Assembly (NCBI GenBank): GCA_003241785.1
Contig: QFPW01000017.1
Coordinates: forward strand, 43,597 to 107,596
Reading direction: 5' to 3'
Origin: Rhodovulum sulfidophilum
GTDB taxonomy: Bacteria; Pseudomonadota; Alphaproteobacteria; Rhodobacterales; Rhodobacteraceae
Length of the DNA stretch: 64,000 nt
How positions within the stretch are numbered: the first letter of the stretch is position 1; each line of letters begins with the position of its first letter. Positions 24,615-32,897 of the stretch are shown one piece after another. The notes under the pieces were generated by a model that saw nothing but the letters and a program-made list of their open reading frames with translations, had not been told where the DNA came from and made no database searches. Both the position numbers and the translations under genes were made by a program.

Positions 24615-25636
24615 CCGAAGACACCCTGATGGCGGCCGAGATCGCCGAGATCCCCGCCGCCGCCGCCCGCTTCCTCGACACCGCGCGGCCCCGGCTCGAG
24701 GCCGCCGGCGCGGCGCTGCGCGAGATCGATCCCCGGTTGATCGTGACCGTCGCCCGCGGCTCCTCCGACCATGCCGCGACCTACTTCAAATACGTGGTCG
24801 AGATCGTCGCCGGCGTGCCGGTCGCCTCGGTCGGGCCCTCGATCGCCTCGATCTACGGCCGCGTGCTCCGGCTCGACGGCGCCGCCTGCGTCGGGATCTC
24901 GCAATCGGGCAAGAGCCCCGACATCGTCGAGATGCTCGGCGCGGCCGCGTGGGGCGGCGCGCTGACGCTCGCGATCACCAACGACGCCGAGGCGCCGATG
25001 GCCGCGGCCGCCGCGCATACCCTGCCGCTCGCGGCGGGCGCCGAGCGCAGCGTCGCGGCGACGAAGACCTTCGTGAACTCGGTCCTCGCCGCCCTCGCCC
25101 TCGTCGCCGAATGGCGCGAGGACGCGGAGCTCCGCGCCGCCGTCGCCGCCCTCCCCGACCAGTTCGCCGCGGCGCTCGCCCAGGACTGGACGCCGCTCTC
25201 CGACCGGCTGGCGCGCGCCAATTCCGCCTTCGTGCTCGGCCGCGGCCCCGGCTTCGCGATCGCCAACGAGATGGCGCTGAAGTTCAAGGAGACCTGCGCC
25301 ATCCACGCCGAGAGCTATTCGGCGGCCGAGGTGCTGCACGGGCCGGCGGCGATCGTCCAGGCGCATTTCCCGGTCCTCGCCCTCGCGACGGAGGACGCGG
25401 CCAAGCCGCGGCTGATCGAGACCGCCGAGCGGCTCGCCGCGCAGGGCGCCGACGTCTTCCTCACCGCCGAGGCGCCGGGCGCCGTCCCGCTGCCCGTCGT
25501 CGCCGGGGCGCATCCCATGACCGCGCCCCTCGTCACGCTCGTGAGCTTCTATCGCTTCGTGGAGGCGCTGGCGCGGCGCCGCGGCTTCAACCCCGACACG
25601 CCGCCGCATCTGCGCAAGGTGACGGAGACGGTCTGA
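24611..25636 (+). CDS. SIS-domain glucosamine-6-phosphate deaminase (NagB-II/AgaS-like)
   Basis: A 341-aa protein with two SIS domains, like the isomerase half of GlmS without the glutaminase domain. Phosphate-binding loops are ARGSSDHAATYFKY (48-61) and ISQSGKSPD (96-104), with AAERSVAATKTFVNS (about 140-156) and AESYSAAEVLHGP near 235-248. It should convert GlcN-6-P to Fru-6-P and ammonia, replacing classical NagB. The ATG overlaps the GntR stop; nagA follows after 3 nt. Confidence 0.88.
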   Translation: MTEDTLMAAEIAEIPAAAARFLDTARPRLEAAGAALREIDPRLIVTVARGSSDHAATYFKYVVEIVAGVPVASVGPSIASIYGRVLRLDGAACVGISQSGKSPDIVEMLGAAAWGGALTLAITNDAEAPMAAAAAHTLPLAAGAERSVAATKTFVNSVLAALALVAEWREDAELRAAVAALPDQFAAALAQDWTPLSDRLARANSAFVLGRGPGFAIANEMALKFKETCAIHAESYSAAEVLHGPAAIVQAHFPVLALATEDAAKPRLIETAERLAAQGADVFLTAEAPGAVPLPVVAGAHPMTAPLVTLVSFYRFVEALARRRGFNPDTPPHLRKVTETV

Positions 25637-25639
25637 GCC

Positions 25640-26791
25640 ATGTCCACGATCTTCACCGGCGCCGCCATCTTCGACGGCGAGACCCTGCGCGACGGCCTGG
25701 CGCTCGTGGTGGCGGATGGCCGCGTCGCGGCGCTCGTGCCCGAGGCCGAGGCGCCCGAGGGCGACCGCGTCCGGCTCGCGGGCGGGGTGCTCGCGCCGGG
25801 GTTCATCGACCTCCAGGTGAACGGCGGCGGCGGGATCATGCTGAACGACCAGCCGACCGTCGCCGGGCTCGCCACGATCTGCGCCGCGCACGCGGCGCTC
25901 GGCACCACCGGGCTCCTGCCGACGCTGATCACCGACACGCCCGAGACCACCCGCGCGGTGATCGAGGCCGGCGTCGCCGCCGCGGCCGCGCCCGTGCCGG
26001 GCTTTCTCGGCCTGCATCTCGAGGGCCCGCATCTCGACCCCCGGCGCAAGGGCGCCCATGACCCGGCGCTGATCCGCCCGATGACGGAGGCCGATCTCGC
26101 CACGCTGACCGACGCCGCGCGCCGCCTGCCCGCGCTGCTTGTCACGCTGGCGCCCGAGAGCGCCACCGCCGGACAGATCGCCGCCCTCGCCGCGGCCGGG
26201 GCCGTCGTCAGCGTCGGCCACACCGACACCGACGCCGCGGGCGCGCTCGGCGCCTTCGCCGCCGGGGCGCGCGCGGTCACGCATCTCTTCAACGCGATGA
26301 GCCCGCTCGGCCACCGCGAGCCCGGCCTCGTCGGCGCCGCGCTCGACAGCGAAGGCGTGGCCGCCGGGCTGATCGCCGACGGGTTCCACGTCGCGCCGAT
26401 CGCGCTGCGCGCGGCGCTCGCGGCCAAGCGCGGCGCGGACGGGATCTTCCTCGTCACCGACGCGATGGCGGTGGCCGGCACCGACCTCGCCGGGTTCACG
26501 CTGAACGGCCGCGAGATCCTGCGCCGCGACGGGACGCTGACCCTCGCGGACGGCACGCTCGCCGGCGCCGACGTCGATTTCCCGGGCGAGATCCGGGTGC
26601 TGGTCCGCGAGGGCCTGCCGCTCGCGCGCGCGCTCCGCATGGCGACGGCCGCGCCGGCGCGGGTGATCCGCCGCGACGACCTCGGCCGGCTCCGTCCCGG
26701 TGGCCCGGCGGATTTCGTGCATCTCGACGCCGACCTGCGCCTCGCGGGCGTCTGGCGCGCCGGCGCGGCGCTCGGCGTCAGGTCTGGATGA
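25640..26791 (+). CDS. nagA: N-acetylglucosamine-6-phosphate deacetylase
   Basis: A 383-aa amidohydrolase that removes the acetyl group from GlcNAc-6-P. Metal and catalytic residues are visible: HLEGPHL with Glu128, GHTDT with His194, THLFNAM with His215, and the catalytic Asp274 in FLVTDAM. The N-terminal PGFIDLQVNGGGG (53-65) is the family start motif. It completes MurQ, kinase and deaminase into a route from MurNAc/GlcNAc to Fru-6-P. It ends in a 14-nt convergent overlap with the next GntR gene. Confidence 0.94.
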   Translation: MSTIFTGAAIFDGETLRDGLALVVADGRVAALVPEAEAPEGDRVRLAGGVLAPGFIDLQVNGGGGIMLNDQPTVAGLATICAAHAALGTTGLLPTLITDTPETTRAVIEAGVAAAAAPVPGFLGLHLEGPHLDPRRKGAHDPALIRPMTEADLATLTDAARRLPALLVTLAPESATAGQIAALAAAGAVVSVGHTDTDAAGALGAFAAGARAVTHLFNAMSPLGHREPGLVGAALDSEGVAAGLIADGFHVAPIALRAALAAKRGADGIFLVTDAMAVAGTDLAGFTLNGREILRRDGTLTLADGTLAGADVDFPGEIRVLVREGLPLARALRMATAAPARVIRRDDLGRLRPGGPADFVHLDADLRLAGVWRAGAALGVRSG

Positions 26792-27473
26792 ACTCGGGAT
26801 AGCGCGCGGCGATCGCGTCGAGCATCGCGAGCGTGTTGGCGAGATGGGCGCGCAGCGCCCGTCCCGCCGCCTCGGGATCGCCCGCGGCGACCGCGGCGAC
26901 GATGGCGCCATGCTGCTCGACCACGCGATCCATGCCGACATTCGGCAGGTTCAGCCGCCGCAGCCGGTCGAGATGGCCGCTGTTGGCGCGCAGGATCGGC
27001 CAGATCCCGAGCAGGTCGGCGTGCCGGAACAGCCGGTAGTGGAATTCGCGATCCGCCTGCAGGAAGGCGGAATAGTTCTGCGCCCGCGCCTCGGCGGCCA
27101 CGACCTCGTTCGCCCGGGCGAGATCCGCCGCCACCTCCGCCGAGCCCCGCTCGGCGAGCAGCCGGACGATGTCGGTCTCGACCGCGCGGCGCATGAAATG
27201 CGCCTGCCGCGCCTTGTCGAGGTCGATCCGCGAGACCAGCGTGGCATATTGCGGATAGACCGTGACCAGCCCCTCCTCCTCGAGCTTGAGGAGCGCGTCG
27301 CGGACCGGCGTCTGGCTGAGGCCGAACTGCTTTTGCAGCGCGCCCCGCGACAGCACCGTCCCGGGCTCGAGCTCGAGCGCGAGGATCCGCTCGCGCAGGT
27401 GCTCGACGATCTGCGGCGAGGCCTGCCGGGTCCGATCGAGGGCGATGCGGCCCTGGGTCGCTGTCATGGTCAT
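26778..27473 (-). CDS. GntR-family transcriptional regulator (FCD type)
   Basis: A 231-aa regulator with the winged helix at about 18-83 (LSQTPVRDALLKLEEEGLV) and a helical FCD domain whose metal-site histidines are suggested by DREFHYRLFRH (about 146-156) and the HGAIVAAV and AHLANTL helices. It is transcribed divergently from another GntR gene, with a candidate operator at 27501 between them. It is a good candidate to regulate the sugar-acid locus to its right. ATG 27473 and an in-frame ATG at 27467 are both possible starts. Confidence 0.88.
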   Translation of the reverse strand: MTMTATQGRIALDRTRQASPQIVEHLRERILALELEPGTVLSRGALQKQFGLSQTPVRDALLKLEEEGLVTVYPQYATLVSRIDLDKARQAHFMRRAVETDIVRLLAERGSAEVAADLARANEVVAAEARAQNYSAFLQADREFHYRLFRHADLLGIWPILRANSGHLDRLRRLNLPNVGMDRVVEQHGAIVAAVAAGDPEAAGRALRAHLANTLAMLDAIAARYPEFIQT

Positions 27474-27500
27474 CCGCTTCGGCCTATTGCCATTTCCCGT

Positions 27501-27520
27501 ACTGATACACTACTATATCA
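27501..27520. promoter_or_regulatory. Candidate operator between two divergent GntR genes
   Basis: ACTGATACACTACTATATCA. The first 14 bases match the ACTGATGCATTAGT site at 29308 at 11 of 14 positions, and TGATA/TATCA form an inverted repeat with 8 bp between. It lies in the 78-bp spacer between the divergent regulators, suggesting autoregulation. Confidence 0.45.
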
Positions 27521-27551
27521 ATTCAGGCAAAGCCAGCGGCGAGAGCGCGGA

Positions 27552-28277
27552 GTGGACGAGCGCGACGACATCGGCGGACCGGCGGCCCGGCCCGCCTCCT
27601 TCGCGGATCAGGTCTATGGCCGGATCCTCGACAGCATCCTCGCGGGCGAATTCCCGACCGGCACGCGGCTGCCCTCCGAGACCCGGCTCGGCGAGATCTA
27701 CGGCGTCTCGCGCCCGGTGGTGCGCGACGCGCTGGCGCGGCTCCGGCGCGACGGGCTGATCGACATCCGCAAGGGCAGCGGCAGCCATGTCCGGGCGACC
27801 CCGCCCGCCGATCTCTCGACCCTCGCCGATCTCAACCAGGTCGCGCGCTACCAGCGCTTCCAGGAATTCCGCGTCGTGCTCGAGGGCGCGGGCGCGGCGC
27901 TCGCGGCCGAGCGGCGCGACGCCGCCGCCCTCGCGCGGATCGAGGCGGCGCACCAGGCCTTCGTCGCCGAGATCCGCGCCGGCCGGTTCCACTGGAGCTT
28001 CGACCGCGCGCTGCATCTCGCGGTGGCCGAGGCCGCCGGCAACGAATTCTTCGTCCGCGGGCTCGAAGGCCCCGAGCTCGCGCTCGGCGATTTCATGAAC
28101 GTGTCTCTTTCCCTAACAAGTTCGCGCTCGCCCGAACGCGGCGAGCTGGTGATCCGCGAGCACGCCGGGATCGTCGACGCGATCCGCTCTGGCGATCCAC
28201 TCAGCGCGAAGGTCGCGATGGAGCATCATCTGCTGCAATCGCGCAAGCGGATGCTCGACCGGACGCTGGCCCCCTGA
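27552..28277 (+). CDS. GntR-family transcriptional regulator (FadR-like, FCD type)
   Basis: A 241-aa regulator. The winged helix spans about 15-80, with GTRLPSETRLGEIYGVSRPVVRDAL resembling the PdhR/FadR/LldR branch, followed by a helical FCD domain (about 95-225) with AFVAEIRAGRF and HAGIVDAIRSGD helices. I start it at GTG 27552, since upstream sequence belongs to the antisense GntR gene and promoter. It precedes the DapA-like gene by 69 bp on the same strand and probably controls it and the transport operon. Confidence 0.85.
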   Translation: MDERDDIGGPAARPASFADQVYGRILDSILAGEFPTGTRLPSETRLGEIYGVSRPVVRDALARLRRDGLIDIRKGSGSHVRATPPADLSTLADLNQVARYQRFQEFRVVLEGAGAALAAERRDAAALARIEAAHQAFVAEIRAGRFHWSFDRALHLAVAEAAGNEFFVRGLEGPELALGDFMNVSLSLTSSRSPERGELVIREHAGIVDAIRSGDPLSAKVAMEHHLLQSRKRMLDRTLAP

Positions 28278-28290
28278 TATGTACTTTTTA

Positions 28291-28319
28291 TTGACAAATT
28301 GAGTGCTTTCGCGCAGATT
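28291..28319 (+). promoter_or_regulatory. Probable promoter of the DapA-like gene
   Basis: Perfect -35 TTGACA at 28291-28296 in an A/T-rich patch, then a weak -10 candidate CAGATT at 28314-28319 with 17-nt spacing. An AGGAGA ribosome site follows before ATG 28347. Confidence 0.45.
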
Positions 28320-28346
28320 GGCCGGCGTCCCACAGGAGAATCCGCC

Positions 28347-29288
28347 ATGGCCCCGCGCCCGCTTACCCCGTCAGATTTCGCGCGCTCCGTCGTCGCCGTG
28401 CCCCCGATCGCCCTCGACGCGGCGGGCCGCGTCGCGACCGAGACCAACCGCCGCCTGATGGCGCATATCGCCGGGGGCGGCGTCACCACGCTGCTCTACG
28501 GCGGCAACGCCAATCTCTATCACTACGGCGCGGCGCTCTACCGCGAGGCGCTCGAGACGCTGCACGCCGACTGCCCGGCTGGGGCGCGGATCCTGTTCTC
28601 GATCGGCCCGGATTTCGGCAAGGCGATGGACCAGATCGCCGAGGTCCGCCGCGCCGGAGTCGTGGACGTGATGCTGCTTCCGACCGCCTTCCCGTCCGAT
28701 TCGCGCGGCGTGGCCGAAGGCGCGCGCCGCCTCGCCAACGCGCTCGGCAATGGCATCGTGCTCTATCTCAAGCGCGACGGCTATCTCGACCCCGAGGCGC
28801 TCGGCCAGCTCGTGGCGGAGGGCTCGGTCAGCTTCGTGAAATACGCGGTCGAGCGCGACGACGCGACCACCGACGCCTATCTCGACGCGGTGCTCGCGGC
28901 GGTCGGCGTCGAGAAGGTGGCGAGCGGCATGGGCGAGACGCCGATTCGCGACCATCTCGGCACCCGCCGCCTCGCGACCTATACCTCGGGCGCGGTCTGC
29001 GTCGCCCCCGCCGCCGCGAACGAGCTGCTGGCACTCTACCGCGCCGGCCGCGCCGAGGAGGCGCTGCGCCTCGGCGCGCCCTTCCTCGAATTCGAGCGGC
29101 TGCGGATGGAGCACGGCGGCATCCAGGTCCTGCACGATACGATCGGCCTCGCCGGCCTCGGCGATTGCGGCCCGCTCGCCCCGATGCTCTCGAACCTGAC
29201 CGACGCCGCGAAAGCCGCGATCCGTCCGGTGATCGCCGAGCTGATCGCGGCCGAGGCCGCCGCCAGCGGACGCCGCCTCGCCGCGTGA
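28347..29288 (+). CDS. DapA-family lyase/dehydratase (2-keto-3-deoxy sugar acid type)
   Basis: A 313-aa (beta/alpha)8 aldolase of the dihydrodipicolinate synthase/N-acetylneuraminate lyase family. Lys165 in SFVKYAVERDD is the Schiff-base lysine and Tyr140 in IVLYLKRDG the catalytic tyrosine; GGNANLYHY (52-60) replaces the usual GTTGE loop. Family members include 2-keto-3-deoxy-arabinonate and 5-keto-4-deoxyglucarate dehydratases. With the IlvD-type dehydratase and semialdehyde dehydrogenase at 37-40.6 kb, a dehydratase giving alpha-ketoglutarate semialdehyde is likely (inference). The start has an AGGAGA ribosome site. Confidence 0.82.
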   Translation: MAPRPLTPSDFARSVVAVPPIALDAAGRVATETNRRLMAHIAGGGVTTLLYGGNANLYHYGAALYREALETLHADCPAGARILFSIGPDFGKAMDQIAEVRRAGVVDVMLLPTAFPSDSRGVAEGARRLANALGNGIVLYLKRDGYLDPEALGQLVAEGSVSFVKYAVERDDATTDAYLDAVLAAVGVEKVASGMGETPIRDHLGTRRLATYTSGAVCVAPAAANELLALYRAGRAEEALRLGAPFLEFERLRMEHGGIQVLHDTIGLAGLGDCGPLAPMLSNLTDAAKAAIRPVIAELIAAEAAASGRRLAA

Positions 29289-29300
29289 CCGGCGCCCGTG

Positions 29301-29329
29301 TTGACTTACTGATGCATTAGTGCTCTAGT
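29301..29329 (+). promoter_or_regulatory. Promoter with palindromic operator before the peptide-type ABC operon
   Basis: TTGACT at 29301-29306 (-35) and TCTAGT at 29324-29329 (-10) are spaced by 17 nt. The spacer holds ACTGATGCATTAGT at 29308-29321, a palindrome with one mismatch that recurs almost unchanged at 38996. A protein bound there would block RNA polymerase. Confidence 0.65.
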
Positions 29330-29444
29330 AGCGATCAACCAAGGATCCGCCGGCCCACGACCAACCGGCGGACACATAAAACGCGAAAGCCCCGCGACCG
29401 CGCGCCACCGCCGGAACGACGGGACAACAGGAGGATCGACCACC

Positions 29445-30956
29445 GTGAACACCAGGCTTTCGAAGACCGGGCTTTTCATGTCCAGCGCCCTCGCGCTCGC
29501 CATGGCAGCGGGCGCCGCCCTCGCCGAGGACGTCACCGTCGTCCTGCCCGAGCAGCCGGCGAACCTCGAGCCCTGCCGCTCGATCCGCGCCGACATCGGG
29601 CGCGTCATCAACATGAACATCACCGAGACGCTGACGGTGACCAACGTCGACACCGGCGCGGTCGAGCCGCTGCTCGCCACCGCCTGGGAGCAGGTCGATC
29701 CCCAGACCTGGCGCTTCACGCTGCGCGACGGCGTCAAGTTCCAGGACGGCGCGCCCCTCGACGCCGCGGCCGTCGCGAAATCGATCGACCGGCTGATGAA
29801 CCCGGCCCTGACCTGCGACAGCCGCTCGAAATTCGGCGACCAGAAGCTGACGGCGACGGCGGTCGATCCCCTGACCGTCGAGGTCGCCTCCTCGATCGCC
29901 AACCCGATCATGCCGACGCTGATGAGCACGGTGCAGATCGTCTCGCCCAACACCCCGTTCGACGCCGAGACCAACGCGCCGGTCGGCACCGGCCCGTTCA
30001 AGCTCCAGGAAGCCAACGCCGAGCACGTGATCCTCACTCGCGACGACGGCTACTGGGGCGGCGCCCCCGCCGTGACCCGGGCCACCTTCGTCTGGCGCGG
30101 CGAAAGCGCCATCCGCGCCGCGATGGTCGAGACCGGCGAGGCCGACCTCACCCCGGCGATCGCGGTGCAGGACGCGACCAACCCCGAGACCGATTTCGCC
30201 TATCTCAATTCCGAGACCACGCGGATGCGGATCGACATGCAGATCCCGCCGCTCGACGACAAGCGCGTGCGCGAGGCGCTCAATATCGGGATCGACTGGG
30301 ACGGGATGGGCGAGGCGCTGTTCGGCCCCGACGTGCTGCGCGCCAGCCAGATGGTGGTGCCCGGCGTGGTCGGCCACGACGACGCGCTGAAGAGCTGGGC
30401 CTACGATCCCGACCGCGCCAAGGCGCTGATCGAGGAAGCCCGCGCCGACGGCGTGCCGGTCGACACGCCGATCACCCTGATCGGCCGCAACGGCTTCTTC
30501 CCGAACTCGGGCGAGTCGCTCGAGGCGATGCAGGCGCTCTGGTCCGAGCTCGGCCTCGATATCCAGATCCGCGCGCTCGAGGCCGCCGACTGGGTGCGCT
30601 ACCTCGACAAGCCCTTCCCCGGCGACCGCGGGCCGACGCTGTTCCAGCAGCAGCACGACAACAACACCGGCGACGCGGGCTTCACCATCCCGGTCATGTA
30701 CACCTCGAACGGCCAGTACTCGACCGTCGAGGATCCGGCGCTCGACGCGGTGATCCTGAAGGCGATGACCTCGACCGGCGAGGAGCGCGGCGCGGGCTTC
30801 CGCGAGGCGGCGCGCATCGCGCACGACGAGATCATCGCCGACGTGCCGATGTACCACATGATCGGCTACGTGCGGGTGAACCCGCGGCTCGACTGGCGGC
30901 CCGATCTCAAGACCAACGGCGAGATCAACCTCTCGACGATCAAGTTCCGCAGCTGA
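29445..30956 (+). CDS. Peptide/nickel-type ABC transporter substrate-binding protein (family 5)
   Basis: A 503-aa periplasmic receptor with a Sec signal (MNTRLSKTGLF then a hydrophobic core; cleavage after ALA27). Family 5 features include TAWEQVDPQTWRFTLRDGVKFQDG (about 74-97) and the PVGTGPFKL motif (about 180-188). Family 5 receptors bind oligopeptides, but also oligosaccharides and sugar acids in proteobacteria. The neighbouring sugar-acid enzymes favour the latter here (inference). GTG start with AGGAGGA ribosome site. A 12-bp hairpin follows its stop. Confidence 0.92.
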   Translation: MNTRLSKTGLFMSSALALAMAAGAALAEDVTVVLPEQPANLEPCRSIRADIGRVINMNITETLTVTNVDTGAVEPLLATAWEQVDPQTWRFTLRDGVKFQDGAPLDAAAVAKSIDRLMNPALTCDSRSKFGDQKLTATAVDPLTVEVASSIANPIMPTLMSTVQIVSPNTPFDAETNAPVGTGPFKLQEANAEHVILTRDDGYWGGAPAVTRATFVWRGESAIRAAMVETGEADLTPAIAVQDATNPETDFAYLNSETTRMRIDMQIPPLDDKRVREALNIGIDWDGMGEALFGPDVLRASQMVVPGVVGHDDALKSWAYDPDRAKALIEEARADGVPVDTPITLIGRNGFFPNSGESLEAMQALWSELGLDIQIRALEAADWVRYLDKPFPGDRGPTLFQQQHDNNTGDAGFTIPVMYTSNGQYSTVEDPALDAVILKAMTSTGEERGAGFREAARIAHDEIIADVPMYHMIGYVRVNPRLDWRPDLKTNGEINLSTIKFRS

Positions 30957-30968
30957 TCGAAGCCCGCT

Positions 30969-30997
30969 GCGGGACCGGCGAACCGCGCCGGTCCCGC
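30969..30997 (+). terminator. Hairpin after the family 5 binding-protein gene
   Basis: Perfect 12-bp inverted repeat GCGGGACCGGCG / CGCCGGTCCCGC with a 5-nt loop, no T-run, between the binding protein and the first permease. Probably an mRNA stabiliser or partial terminator setting receptor excess, as at 20604-20635. Confidence 0.6.
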
Positions 30998-31026
30998 GAC
31001 ACGCCACGGCCCTCGGAGGAACAGAA

Positions 31027-31950
31027 GTGCTCAGCTATGTCGCGAGGCGCAGCCTCCAGAGTCTGATCGCCGTGATCGGTCTTCTGGTGCTCGTCTTCTT
31101 CCTGTCCAGACTGACCGGCGACCCCGCCTATCTCTACCTGCCGCTCGACTCGACCGAGGCGCAGCGCGCCGCCTTCAACCAGCTGCACGGCTTCGACGAT
31201 CCGCTCGTCGTCCAGTTCCTGCGCTACCTCGGCGACGTCCTCCGCCTCGACTTCGGCATGTCGCTGAGCCGCAACCTGCCCGCGATGCAGGTGGCGCTCG
31301 AGGCCTTTCCGCAGACGCTGAAGCTCGCCGCCCTCGCGATGGCGCTCGCCATCTCGGGCTCGATCCTCGTCGGCTCGCTCGCCGCGGCGCATCCGGGCGG
31401 GGCCTTCGACCGGGTCGCGACCACCGCCTCGCTCGCGGGCGCCAGCGCGCCGGACTTCTGGATCGCGATCGTGGCGATCCTCGTCTTCTCGGTCTCGCTC
31501 GGCCTCTTGCCGACCTCCGGCACCGGCTCGGCGCTGCACTGGATCATGCCGGTCGCGGTCCTGACGCTGCGCCCCTTCGGCCTGCTCACGCAGGTGGTGC
31601 GCGGCTCGATGATGGGCGTGCTGACCTCGGCTTACGTGAAGACCGCCCGCGCCAAGGGGATCGCCCGGCGCAAGGTGATCTTCGTCCACGCGCTGCGCAA
31701 CGCCATGCTGCCGGTCGTGACCGTCGCCGGCGACCTCGCCGCCGGGCTCGTGAACGGCGCGGTGGTGGTCGAGACCATCTTCGGCTGGCCCGGCATCGGC
31801 AAGCTCATGATCGACGCGATCATGCGGCGCGACTTCGCGCTCATCCAGGCGACCGTGCTCGTCACCGCGGTGGCTATCTTCATCCTCAACATCGTGATCG
31901 ACCTCGTCTACGCGGCGCTCGATCCCCGTATCAGGCATCAGGCGGCATGA
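31027..31950 (+). CDS. Peptide-type ABC transporter permease (DppB family)
   Basis: A 307-aa inner-membrane permease with six hydrophobic helices. It begins LSYVARRSLQSLIAVIGLLVLVF, the usual DppB first helix, and has the coupling loop YVKTARAKGIARRKVIFVHA (about 203-222) and FGWPGIGKLMIDAIMRRD near 255-272. GTG start with a CGGAGGAA ribosome site. The stop overlaps the DppC-type gene as ATGA. Confidence 0.93.
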   Translation: MLSYVARRSLQSLIAVIGLLVLVFFLSRLTGDPAYLYLPLDSTEAQRAAFNQLHGFDDPLVVQFLRYLGDVLRLDFGMSLSRNLPAMQVALEAFPQTLKLAALAMALAISGSILVGSLAAAHPGGAFDRVATTASLAGASAPDFWIAIVAILVFSVSLGLLPTSGTGSALHWIMPVAVLTLRPFGLLTQVVRGSMMGVLTSAYVKTARAKGIARRKVIFVHALRNAMLPVVTVAGDLAAGLVNGAVVVETIFGWPGIGKLMIDAIMRRDFALIQATVLVTAVAIFILNIVIDLVYAALDPRIRHQAA

Positions 31951-32897
31951 GCGCGATGGACACCTCCCTCCCGGCGAAGCCGGCCGAGACGCCGCGCCGC
32001 GCGCCGACCCCGGTCCGGCTCATGCTGCGCGATCCCCTGACCGCGCTGGCGCTCGGCTTCCTCGTGATCGTGCTCCTCACCGCGATCCTCGGGCCCGCGC
32101 TGATCGGCGGCCTCGCCGAAAAGCCGAACTTCCGCGCCCGCAACATGGCGCCCTTCAGCCTCGAACAGGGCTGGGCCTACGTGCTCGGCGCCGACACGCT
32201 CGGCCGCAGCCTGCTCGCCCGTCTGATCGTGGCGACCCGGAGCACGATCGGCATCGCCGCGGCGGCCGTCGGCTGCTCGCTCGTGCTCGGCGGCGCGCTC
32301 GGCCTCGTCGCGGGCTACGACCGCGGCTGGCTCAGCGCCGCGATCCTGCGCGGCACCGACATCGTGATGAGCTTCCCCTCGCTCCTGCTCGCGCTCATCG
32401 TGCTCTATTCGCTCGGGCCGTCGATCCTGAACCTCGTCATCGTGCTCGCGATCACCCGGATCCCGATCTACCTGCGCACCACCCGCGCCGAGGTGATGGA
32501 GGTGCGCCAGCGCATGTTCGTCTCCGCCGCCGAGGCGCTCGGCGCCAGCCACGCGCGCATGGTCTTCCGCCATATCGCGCCGATCGTGATCCCGACGCTG
32601 CTCACCATCGCCGCGATCGACTTCGCGACCGTGATCCTCGCGGAATCCGCCCTCTCCTTCCTCGGACTCGGCGTGCAGGCGCCCGCCTTCACCTGGGGCT
32701 CGATGGTCGCGACCGGCCGGGGCTATCTCGGCAACGCCTGGTGGATCGCCTTCTGGCCCGGCCTCGCGATCCTGCTGACCACGCTCTCGCTCAACATCCT
32801 TTCGGGCTGGTGGCGCACCTACGCCGACCCGCACCAGCGCTGGCGGATCGAACTCGCGGGCAAGTTCCGCCGCAAGCCGAAAAGGGGCCGCCCATGA
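31947..32897 (+). CDS. Peptide-type ABC transporter permease (DppC family)
   Basis: A 316-aa permease. After a cytoplasmic N-terminal segment the first helix is ALGFLVIVLLTAILGPAL; the coupling loop is FVSAAEALGASHARMVFRHI (about 191-210), and SALSFLGLGVQAPAFTWGSM (about 232-251) is the DppC signature. It overlaps the DppB-type gene upstream and the fused ATPase gene downstream by ATGA, so the three are translationally coupled. Confidence 0.93.
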   Translation: MSAMDTSLPAKPAETPRRAPTPVRLMLRDPLTALALGFLVIVLLTAILGPALIGGLAEKPNFRARNMAPFSLEQGWAYVLGADTLGRSLLARLIVATRSTIGIAAAAVGCSLVLGGALGLVAGYDRGWLSAAILRGTDIVMSFPSLLLALIVLYSLGPSILNLVIVLAITRIPIYLRTTRAEVMEVRQRMFVSAAEALGASHARMVFRHIAPIVIPTLLTIAAIDFATVILAESALSFLGLGVQAPAFTWGSMVATGRGYLGNAWWIAFWPGLAILLTTLSLNILSGWWRTYADPHQRWRIELAGKFRRKPKRGRP

